Source of the DNA: CAYYAU01 sp964469765 [NCBI: uncultured Clostridia bacterium]
GTDB taxonomy: Bacteria > UBA6262 > WVXT01 > CAYYAU01
Direction of reading: 5' to 3'
Length of the DNA: 11,404 bases
Assembly (NCBI GenBank): GCA_964469765.1
Contig: CAYYAU010000019.1
Coordinates: 1 to 11,404 of the forward strand
A model generated the notes under the pieces. That model saw only the letters and a list, made by a program, of their open reading frames with translations, was not told the origin of the DNA and did not search any database. Each line of letters begins with the position of its first letter. The stretch's first letter is position 1. Positions 5,562 through 11,404 of this stretch are shown piece by piece. A program made the translations under genes and the position numbers.

Positions 5562-7130
5562 ATGGCAGAAGAAAAGGATAAGAAGAAAAAAGATTTTGTT
5601 CCACCACCTCCTCCTCTTAGTGATATAACCCCACCACCTTTAAAGAAAGAAATCAAAAAGAAAAAAGAGTCTTCCTTAGAAGAGAAGAAAGTTTCTAAAG
5701 AAAAAAGACCGCCTATTCAAGAGGAATCACTTACTGAATTAGAAGAGCTTGTTGCTATTTTAGAAGAAGAGAATAAGAAAATTAAAGATGAATTGAGAAA
5801 AAAAGAGCTTCAAGAAAGAATAGAAAAAGAGAAAAGAGAATTAAGACTTAATGAATTAGAAAGAAGATTAGAAGAAGAAAGAAAGAAAGTTTGGGAACAA
5901 GCCCTCAAGATTAAAGAGGATGAAAAAAATGCTATTAAGATTGAAAATGCGTTAAAGGAGGTGCTGGAAAAAACAACAAAAGAAAAGGAAATCCAGGATA
6001 TTGCTGAGGAAAAGGAAAGAGTTGTTGAAGAGTTAAGAAAACTTCAGATTGAATTGACAAAAGCAAAAGAAGAAAAAAACGCTTCTTTAGAAAAGGAGAA
6101 ATCAAGGTGGCAGGAGGTAATTAAACAAAAGGATAAAGAGATTGACAGTCTAAAGATGGAAATGGTTTCTCTAAAATCAGAATTAAAAGCTGAGTATCAA
6201 ATTCAAAAAGAAATTTTTCATCAAAAAGAGATGGGTTTAGAAAATGAGAAAAAGGAATTGAAAGAAAAGTTTGATTTAGAAAAGAGACAATTACAACAGG
6301 CATTGGATGAACAGATTCATTTGGCTGAGAACATACTTAAGGAAAATGAAAAGGAAAAGATAAAATGGGAAGACTCAATTCATAACTATCAAAGTAAGAT
6401 AGAAGATTTAAAAAAGGAGATGCTTGATAAAGAACTACTCATAAAGAAACAGTATGAAGAACAGATTAATCAATTTAGACATAAAGAAGACCAGTTAATA
6501 AGACAGAATGTGTTATTAGAACAGCAGATAAAGAGTTTTCAGGAAAGAATAAACGATGAGAAAGAAAATAGAGTAAACTATGAAAAACGGTTCTATGATA
6601 AACTTAATTCTCAAAGGGAAATTATTGAAGAGAAAAATAATGAAATAGAAAGATTAAAACAGACAATTGAAAGATTAGTTAGCCAACTAAAAGAAAAAGA
6701 AGAAAATGTTAGTTTAATAGAAGAAAAAATAAAGTTAAAAGAAGAAAAGTTATATAAGATTGAGCAACATTATAAGAATTCAATTCAGAAATTATTAGAC
6801 CAGATTGAAGAAGAAAAAGAGGAGAAAAATCAGTTAGAACAAAAGAAGATATTGGAATTAGAAGAAATAAAAAAACAAACTAAAGAAAATCAATATCAGT
6901 GGCAAGATATAATTAAACAGAAAGAATCCATTATTTTAGAAAAAACAGATATTATCAATTCACTTAAAAGAGAACTTTCTTCAGTAAAAGAGGATTATCG
7001 CTACTCAATTGACAAATTGGAGAAAAGATATTTTGGCACATTGAAAGAAAAAGCCAGAGAAATTCAGTCTTTAAAGGAAGAAATTATAAAACTTAATACC
7101 CAAATTAAGATAAGAAATGATAAAAGTTAA
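5562..7130 (+). CDS. Long coiled-coil protein of unknown function
   Basis: I do not recognise a family. The 522-residue product has a basic, proline-rich head (FVPPPPPLSDITPPP at 12-26, then lysine-rich) and almost uninterrupted charged coiled coil from about 55 to the end. There is no signal peptide or membrane helix, so it is probably cytoplasmic. Weak internal repeats are visible. RWQEVIKQKDKEIDSLK (182-198) recurs near the end as QWQDIIKQK (446-454) followed by INSLKREL (465-472). Looser versions begin at W269 (WEDSIHNY), Y340 (YEKRFYDK) and Y404 (YKNSIQK). A clear AAGGT (5549-5553) precedes the ATG. Its position between the rotor-like gene and flbD-motA-motB, and its 14-nt overlap with flbD, suggest a scaffold or linker for the same machine. 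FliH-like or cytoskeletal proteins are alternatives, but such low-complexity sequence matches many coiled coils. Confidence 0.7.
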   Translation: MAEEKDKKKKDFVPPPPPLSDITPPPLKKEIKKKKESSLEEKKVSKEKRPPIQEESLTELEELVAILEEENKKIKDELRKKELQERIEKEKRELRLNELERRLEEERKKVWEQALKIKEDEKNAIKIENALKEVLEKTTKEKEIQDIAEEKERVVEELRKLQIELTKAKEEKNASLEKEKSRWQEVIKQKDKEIDSLKMEMVSLKSELKAEYQIQKEIFHQKEMGLENEKKELKEKFDLEKRQLQQALDEQIHLAENILKENEKEKIKWEDSIHNYQSKIEDLKKEMLDKELLIKKQYEEQINQFRHKEDQLIRQNVLLEQQIKSFQERINDEKENRVNYEKRFYDKLNSQREIIEEKNNEIERLKQTIERLVSQLKEKEENVSLIEEKIKLKEEKLYKIEQHYKNSIQKLLDQIEEEKEEKNQLEQKKILELEEIKKQTKENQYQWQDIIKQKESIILEKTDIINSLKRELSSVKEDYRYSIDKLEKRYFGTLKEKAREIQSLKEEIIKLNTQIKIRNDKS

Positions 7131-7314
7131 TCGTTTAGATGGGAAAAATTTTATTTTAAATGCGGAATTGATTGAGACTGTTGAAACTACCCCAGACACA
7201 TTGATTACACTTACTAACGGAAACAAGTTTGTTGTTAAGGAATCAGTTGAGGAAATTATTAATAAAGTAATAGAGTATAGAAAAAGAGTTATTGAAGCAA
7301 AAAAGACGAGGTAA
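7117..7314 (+). CDS. flbD: FlbD family flagellar/swarming motility protein
   Basis: FlbD (SwrD in Bacillus) is a small cytoplasmic protein next to motAB in many bacteria; in Bacillus it raises flagellar power output. The 65-residue product covers the whole family. Hallmarks are MIKVNRLDGKNFILN at the start, then ELIETVETTPDTLITLTNG (17-35), and KFVVKESVEEIINKVIEYRK near the end. The ATG lies inside the end of the coiled-coil gene (14-nt overlap) with only a weak purine stretch before it, which suggests translational coupling. motA starts 3 nt after the stop. The order flbD-motA-motB is a classic flagellar arrangement and supports reading the flanking fusion as motor-related. Confidence 0.95.
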   Translation: MIKVNRLDGKNFILNAELIETVETTPDTLITLTNGNKFVVKESVEEIINKVIEYRKRVIEAKKTR

Positions 7315-7317
7315 AAG

Positions 7318-8184
7318 ATGGACCTTGCTACAATTATAGGAGTAATTAGTGGAATTATATTAATATTTATTGCGATAGTAATGAGAAAAGGTGGATTAGC
7401 ATTATTTATTAATGTGCCTTCTATGTTTATTACCTTTGGAGGTGCATTTGCTGCTACACTGGTTAATTATCCCTTAAGACAGGTTATAAATGTATTTAAA
7501 ATTGCAAAAAAGGTGTTGACTGAAAAGGAAGAGAATCCATTAGAGTTAATTAACAAATTTATATATTATACGAAGATTGTAAATAAAGAAGGGAGATTAG
7601 AATTAGAAAAAGAGATAAAAAAAATTAAAGGAAATGAGTTTTTAAAAAAAGGACTTAGACTTGTGGTAAGTGGTGCTGACCAGGAGTTGATTCGTTCTGA
7701 ATTAGAAACTGAATTAATATTTTTAGAGGAAAGGCATAAGATTGGGCAAGAGATATTTGTTACATTAGGAACATATTCCCCTGCTTTTGGTATGATTGGA
7801 ACTATTATGGGTTTAATTCTTATGTTATCAAGGATTGAGGATCAAAGTCAAATAGCAGCAGGGATGGCTGTGGCTTTACTTACAACATTTTATGGAGCAT
7901 TATCAGCTTATTTAATATTTCTTCCAATAGCTGGTAAACTTAAAAGGAGAAGTGAAGAAGAGATATTCATCAAACAAGTAGTTATTGAAGGGATTCTTTC
8001 ATTGCAAGCTGGTGAGATTCCAAGTATTATGGAAGCAAAATTAAAAGCGTATATTTCTCCTGCATTAAGAAAAGAGGCTTTAAGAAAACCAATTATTCAA
8101 TCTGTTTCTGGGTCTGAACAGAAAAAAACCGCAACTATTCCAAAACAGCAAGAGAAACCCGGAATCAACCCTCAAAAGAAGTAG
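7318..8184 (+). CDS. motA: Flagellar-type stator protein MotA
   Basis: MotA surrounds a MotB dimer to form the ion channel and torque generator that pushes on FliG. The 288-residue product has the usual four membrane helices (about 3-22, 32-50, 147-170, 180-202). The cytoplasmic loop between helices 2 and 3 includes LRLVVSGADQELIRSELETE (113-132) and the LEERH segment (136-140). The two conserved prolines are present in YSPAFGMIGTIMGL (P155) and FLPIAGKL (P203). The C-terminal EGILSLQAGEIPSIMEAKL block (224-242) is canonical. This combination separates it from ExbB/TolQ proteins, which have a different topology. A GAGGT at the end of flbD serves as Shine-Dalgarno. The last about 35 residues form a lysine- and proline-rich tail. 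The stator partner motB follows after 9 nt. Whether protons or sodium drive it cannot be read here. Confidence 0.95.
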   Translation: MDLATIIGVISGIILIFIAIVMRKGGLALFINVPSMFITFGGAFAATLVNYPLRQVINVFKIAKKVLTEKEENPLELINKFIYYTKIVNKEGRLELEKEIKKIKGNEFLKKGLRLVVSGADQELIRSELETELIFLEERHKIGQEIFVTLGTYSPAFGMIGTIMGLILMLSRIEDQSQIAAGMAVALLTTFYGALSAYLIFLPIAGKLKRRSEEEIFIKQVVIEGILSLQAGEIPSIMEAKLKAYISPALRKEALRKPIIQSVSGSEQKKTATIPKQQEKPGINPQKK

Positions 8185-8193
8185 GAATAGAAT

Positions 8194-9150
8194 ATGCCAA
8201 GCATTCTATCAAGAAAAAATAAAGATAACACTATTCAGGTTGGAAAACCCTCACCTCCATGGATGCTTACCTATTCTGATTTAATGACACAAATTCTAAT
8301 CTTTTTTGTTATGATGTTTGCCTTAGCGAGTGCTATGAATGAAATGCAGTTGCTTAAACTAAAAAAAAGAATTAGCCATTATGTTAAAGAAAAACACCTT
8401 GAAGAGGTCATTGGACTTACTATAAATGAGAAAGGATTAATTATTTCATTAAGAGAAAAAATAATGTTTAATAGTGGAGAAGCGGTAATTTTCCCTTCGG
8501 CAAAAAAGATGTTAAGTGAGATTTCTACATTTGTTATTCCCGCTCCAAATGAGATTGCTGTGGAAGGTCATACTGATAATGTTCCAATAAGTAAAAGATT
8601 AAAAAGTAAATATGCAACTAATTGGGAACTTTCTACAGCAAGGGCAACAAATGTAGCAAGATATCTTATTGAAGGAATGAAGGTAGAACATAAACAGATT
8701 TTGAAAGATGCAGGTTTTAGGACAATTAGTGACCTTATTCACCTTACTATTCCCGAACTTATGAGAAAGACAAATCTAAGTAAGGTTCATGCTTTTTATT
8801 TACTTTCTATTGTTAAAACCATAGCTTTAGAAGCCGGTGCTATAAAAAAATTTGATAGTGATGATGGTACCGAACGGATTAGATATTGGCAAAGATTTCT
8901 GGAGTTAAAGGACGAAAAGGATTATGAACATCTTAATTTAATACTAAAGATGCCAGTTAATATAATTAGACCATTTGCTTTTGATCCAAAGAGGATTTCA
9001 TCAGCGGGTTATGGTAAATACCATCCAATTGCAGGGACAGTTGCTAAACAAACCGAAAAACAGAGAAACCTTAATAGAAGAGTGGATATCGTTGTTAAAA
9101 GGATTGGTTCAAGCCTCAAACGCAAAAAAGGAGTAAAAAAGATTCTTTGA
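8194..9150 (+). CDS. motB: MotB stator protein with an inserted HhH-like domain in its OmpA-like domain
   Basis: MotB carries the ion-binding aspartate and anchors the stator to peptidoglycan. The 318-residue product has the plug/TM signature PPWMLTYSDLMTQILIFFVM (21-40), with the essential Asp at D29. The OmpA-like peptidoglycan-binding domain begins at about 81 (GLIISLREKIMFNSGEAVIF) and includes VEGHTDNVPI (123-132) and NWELSTARATNVARYLIE (143-160). It then breaks off and resumes at about 259 with RISSAGYGKYHPIAGTVAKQ (267-286) and RNLNRRVDIVV (291-301). In ordinary MotB those two halves are only a few residues apart. About 100 residues are inserted. Residues 166-214 (ILKDAGFRTISDLIHLT, then L-S-K-VHAFYLL) resemble a helix-hairpin-helix module. 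The frame is continuous, so this is a real insertion. The gene overlaps the next by 4 nt. Confidence 0.92.
   Translation: MPSILSRKNKDNTIQVGKPSPPWMLTYSDLMTQILIFFVMMFALASAMNEMQLLKLKKRISHYVKEKHLEEVIGLTINEKGLIISLREKIMFNSGEAVIFPSAKKMLSEISTFVIPAPNEIAVEGHTDNVPISKRLKSKYATNWELSTARATNVARYLIEGMKVEHKQILKDAGFRTISDLIHLTIPELMRKTNLSKVHAFYLLSIVKTIALEAGAIKKFDSDDGTERIRYWQRFLELKDEKDYEHLNLILKMPVNIIRPFAFDPKRISSAGYGKYHPIAGTVAKQTEKQRNLNRRVDIVVKRIGSSLKRKKGVKKIL
9128..9133 (+). promoter_or_regulatory. Ribosome binding site supporting the TTG start of the ligase gene
   Basis: AAGGAG occurs inside the end of motB, 13 nt before the TTG at 9147. The spacing is long, but no ATG, GTG or TTG nearer to the hydrophobic N-terminus fits better, and the first in-frame ATG is about 95 codons further in. 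The start TTG overlaps the motB stop as TTGA, implying coupled translation. Confidence 0.55.
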
Positions 9151-11048
9151 GAGAATCCCCTATCAATAAGTCCATCTCTATAATATTTTATATTTTACTT
9201 TTTATCCTTCCATTAGTTATTTTCCCTTTCATTAATGATAGCGTTAGCCTTGCCAAAATAACAGTTTTGAGATTATTGGTTTTTATACTTTTAATTCTCA
9301 TTTTAATAAGAATTTTTAAAGAAAAAAGAGTAATTCTTTATTCCACACCCTTAGATATTCCTATTTTATTTCTTTTTATTTCAAATCTGTATGCCTGTAT
9401 ATTTTCATTCTTACCTGTTTTAAGTTTTTGGGGAATGTATAGATTCTATTTTGCAGGATTCTATACCTTTACTATTTATGTCTTGCTATTTTATATTGTA
9501 ACAAACTCAAAAGAGATAAAATCTGAATCAATAATGAAAATAATACTTTTTTCAAGTTTTTTTGTCAGTGTATATGGACTCTTACAGTATATAGGATTAG
9601 ATTTCTTTTATAAACAAAAAACACGAATAATTTCAACATTAGGTAATCCTAATTTTCTTGGTGCATATATGGCAATGGTTATCCCTTTGACATTGGGAAT
9701 GTTTTTTGAGAAGAGAAACACTGTGTTCTATTTCCTTTTGATTCTTTTTTTATCCGTACTCTCTTTTACAGGTTCAAGGGCCAGTATGCTTGCAACTGTA
9801 TTTAGTATAGTTTTGTTTTTTTATTTTGTAAAAGAGAAAATCAAAAATAAGGGAAAGATTACTATTATTTTTGCATTGCTTATTATTGTTATTATTATTT
9901 CACCTTTAAGAAATAGGTTTTTTACTATGTTTAATCTGAATGATACGAATATAACATCAAGAATAAAAGGATATATTGCTGTGTTAAAGGTTATCAAAGA
10001 ACACCCTTTCTTAGGAACAGGGCTTGATACCTTAACTCTATTCTTTAGACAAAAAATCCCTAAAGATTTTTTAAAAGTAACGCCAATACTTTCTCAAGCA
10101 GGATATGCTCATAATTTCATTTTACAAAGGGGTTTAGAAACAGGTATTATAGGTCTTGGGATTTTTATCTGGTTTATTATTGTTGCTTTTAGAGTGGTTT
10201 ATAGGCAATGTTATTCAAGGGAAAACCCAAACTATATTTTAGTTGGAGTTCTCTGTTCTCTTTCATCACTTTTGATTCAGTCACTTTTTAGTTTTAGTGT
10301 TATCACAACATCAGTTTTATTTTGGGTTCTTTTAGGGATAGGAATAAAAGAAGAAGCAAAAAAAAGAAAAGAGATTATTATTAATAAAAAGATTTTATAC
10401 GGTTTAACCATACCTCTTATATTTATTGTATTATATCTGAAACCCCTTATTATAAATCCCGTGGTTGCTGATTATTATTTTCTTAAAGGAAAAAAGGAAA
10501 ATAATCTTTTCTTAAAGATAAAATATCTTTCAGAAGCAACTGCTTTTTTTAATAAACTTCCTCAATATTATATCTCATTAGGAAAGGCTTATTATGTAGG
10601 ATATAAAGAAAATGTTTTTTCTAAAAAGGAGTTAGAGAAGGCTTCTATATCCTTTAAAACCGCCATAAGGATAAATCCTTACAGTGCTTTATCATACAAT
10701 GGTTTAGGATTGGTATATCTTTCATTATCAAAAGAAAATAAAGATAATGAATTATATAAATTAGGCATGCAGGCTCTAAAGAAAGCTGTTTTACTTGACC
10801 CATTTTTAGTGCCTGCTCTGGTTAATTTGGCATTTGAATATGAAAAAAAACAAGAAACAAAGAAAGCAGAGGAGTATTATCTTAAAGCTATATCAATTGA
10901 CCCCTCTAATGAATTAGCACGATTCAATCTTGGCTGTATCTATGCAAGGGAAAATAAAAAAGAAAAGGCTATTTATCAGTGGAAAAAGGTTTTAGAGATT
11001 AATCCTTTACATCACAAAGCCCAGCAATATTTAAAGATTCTCCAATAG
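9147..11048 (+). CDS. O-antigen ligase/polymerase (Wzy_C)-like membrane protein with C-terminal TPR domain
   Basis: Proteins of this fold (WaaL/Wzy/PglL) transfer lipid-linked glycans at the periplasmic face of the inner membrane. Of the 633 residues, about 10-435 contain roughly 11-12 membrane helices. Family motifs are visible: GNPNFLGAYMAMVIPL (166-181), FTGSRASMLA (207-216), EHPFLGTGLDTL (285-296), and AHNFILQRGLETGIIGL (321-337), whose histidine H322 sits where the catalytic His of the family is found. Residues 440-633 are TPRs (clear units at about 495-530, 540-570 and 574-620; AEEYYLKAISIDPSNE, AIYQWKKVLEINP), predicted periplasmic or cytoplasmic depending on helix count. The start is TTG (9147), sharing TTGA with the motB stop. 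Its place in the same translationally coupled run links envelope glycan work to the motor genes. Whether it acts on lipopolysaccharide, a capsule or a glycoprotein cannot be told. Confidence 0.85.
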   Translation: MRESPINKSISIIFYILLFILPLVIFPFINDSVSLAKITVLRLLVFILLILILIRIFKEKRVILYSTPLDIPILFLFISNLYACIFSFLPVLSFWGMYRFYFAGFYTFTIYVLLFYIVTNSKEIKSESIMKIILFSSFFVSVYGLLQYIGLDFFYKQKTRIISTLGNPNFLGAYMAMVIPLTLGMFFEKRNTVFYFLLILFLSVLSFTGSRASMLATVFSIVLFFYFVKEKIKNKGKITIIFALLIIVIIISPLRNRFFTMFNLNDTNITSRIKGYIAVLKVIKEHPFLGTGLDTLTLFFRQKIPKDFLKVTPILSQAGYAHNFILQRGLETGIIGLGIFIWFIIVAFRVVYRQCYSRENPNYILVGVLCSLSSLLIQSLFSFSVITTSVLFWVLLGIGIKEEAKKRKEIIINKKILYGLTIPLIFIVLYLKPLIINPVVADYYFLKGKKENNLFLKIKYLSEATAFFNKLPQYYISLGKAYYVGYKENVFSKKELEKASISFKTAIRINPYSALSYNGLGLVYLSLSKENKDNELYKLGMQALKKAVLLDPFLVPALVNLAFEYEKKQETKKAEEYYLKAISIDPSNELARFNLGCIYARENKKEKAIYQWKKVLEINPLHHKAQQYLKILQ

Positions 11049-11073
11049 GAGAACATAGAAAGGGTTCAGCCAA

Positions 11074-11148
11074 ATGCTAATTCGCTTCCCCGGAAGTACT
11101 GCAGACATGCGGTTGTTTGATGAAAAAGCCCAAAAATTTAAAATCTAA
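11074..11148 (+). CDS. Doubtful 24-residue ORF in a locally GC-richer patch
   Basis: An ATG frame encodes MLIRFPGSTADMRLFDEKAQ plus KFKI and ends at TAA 11146-11148. An AAAGGG (11059-11064) sits 9 nt upstream. The stretch from about 11083 to 11115 is clearly richer in G and C than its neighbours (CGC, CCC, GGA, GAC, CGG codons), unlike the AGA-rich genes around it. It could be a small peptide, a decayed fragment of a transferred gene, or the DNA of an RNA element. I do not recognise it. Confidence 0.25.
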   Translation: MLIRFPGSTADMRLFDEKAQKFKI

Positions 11149-11199
11149 ATCTCTTCCTAATATAGTGTAATTTTTTCCTCTTTTTTTTGTTATTACTCC

Positions 11200-11228
11200 T
11201 TTACAGTATTAATATTTTTTTGTATACT
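11200..11228 (+). promoter_or_regulatory. Sigma70-type promoter of the ftsX-like gene
   Basis: TTTACA (11200-11205) and TATACT (11223-11228) are separated by exactly 17 nt, including a run of seven T. The start of transcription would fall at about 11235-11236, which coincides with the ATG of the following gene, implying a leaderless message. Confidence 0.65.
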
Positions 11229-11235
11229 TAATTAT

Positions 11236-11404
11236 ATGAGAAAAAAGGATACCTTTATTACTTTTGCTCAGAATACAACAGTATTTATATGTGTATTATT
11301 ATTTGGTATTTTTTCATTAATATTTTATAGATTAAATTCATTTTTAAAAAAAGACATTTCAGTGGTATGTTTTTTGAAAGATAACTTTCCATCTGAAAAA
11401 ATTA
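11236..11404 (+). CDS. ftsX: FtsX-like cell-division ABC transporter permease, N-terminal part (runs off the window)
   Basis: FtsX is the membrane partner of FtsE and activates septal peptidoglycan hydrolases. The 56 codons seen encode a short basic N-terminus (MRKKDTFITFAQNTT), one membrane helix (about 16-33, VFICVLLFGIFSLIFY) and the start of a periplasmic domain. ISVVCFLKDNFPSEKI at 41-56 matches the typical FtsX pattern in which a strand (I-x-V-F-L-K) opens the extracellular domain right after helix 1. No ribosome binding site precedes the ATG, and the promoter lies directly upstream. The identity rests on this short N-terminus only. Another permease with the same layout is possible. Confidence 0.6.
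   Translation, partial: MRKKDTFITFAQNTTVFICVLLFGIFSLIFYRLNSFLKKDISVVCFLKDNFPSEKI

Noticed and set aside
8674-8967. Frameshift or assembly error explaining the long MotB
   Set aside because: The reading frame stays open and the OmpA-like domain resumes in the same frame after the insert, with its GYG and NRRVDI motifs intact.
7318-9150. ExbB/ExbD or TolQ/TolR instead of MotA/MotB
   Set aside because: The first protein has four helices with both MotA prolines. The second has a WMLTYSDLMT signature and an OmpA-like domain, which ExbD/TolR lack. FlbD directly upstream agrees with MotAB.
11149-11199. Intrinsic terminator for the operon at the T-runs
   Set aside because: The T-runs at 11171-11176 and 11181-11188 are not preceded by a convincing GC-rich stem. 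They look like ordinary AT-rich spacer.
1-11404. CRISPR array, tRNA, rRNA, insertion sequence or prophage attachment site
   Set aside because: No regularly spaced direct repeats, no tRNA-like cloverleaf, no transposase or integrase frames and no flanking duplications were seen.

Overview
The window is AT-rich (by eye about 30% GC; AGA/AGG arginine and ATA isoleucine codons are common). All genes are on the + strand and packed tightly. A PorV-like outer-membrane barrel and an O-antigen ligase-type membrane protein point to a diderm bacterium. The unusual domain fusions suggest an uncultivated, AT-rich lineage, but the sequence alone does not let me name a phylum.

Layout. 2-226: the 3' end of a HAMP-containing membrane protein. 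201-326: a possible one-helix membrane ORF. 350-1810: a ComEC-family channel protein without a nuclease domain. 1833-1861: a near-consensus sigma70 promoter. It is followed by a GC-rich leader of about 180 nt that carries the conserved blocks of a c-di-GMP-I (GEMM-I) riboswitch, interrupted by two extra hairpins. The leader runs straight into the Shine-Dalgarno of the next gene, and a terminator-like hairpin lies inside that gene's first codons. 2046-11048: a probable single operon of seven genes. In order these are a PorV-like barrel with TPRs, a FliF(C-terminal)-FliG-TPR fusion, a long coiled-coil protein, flbD, motA, motB with an HhH-like domain inserted in its peptidoglycan-binding domain, and a Wzy/WaaL-like ligase with TPRs. 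11074-11148: a doubtful small ORF. 11200-11228: a second promoter. 11236 to the end: the start of an FtsX-like gene, apparently on a leaderless transcript.

How the genes may work together. MotA/MotB would be the proton- or sodium-driven stator. The FliG middle and C-terminal domains are the part that stators push on. Here they are fused directly to the membrane-proximal end of FliF, with no FliG N-terminal domain and no FliF ring-building N-terminal domains. FlbD accompanies motAB in many flagellated bacteria. No rod, hook, export or flagellin gene is in the window. The operon therefore looks like either a rearranged flagellar motor or a stripped-down rotor-stator machine linked to envelope functions. 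A c-di-GMP riboswitch at its head would fit motility control. The riboswitch identity, the switching mechanism and the machine's function are inferences. The gene family assignments are mostly secure.
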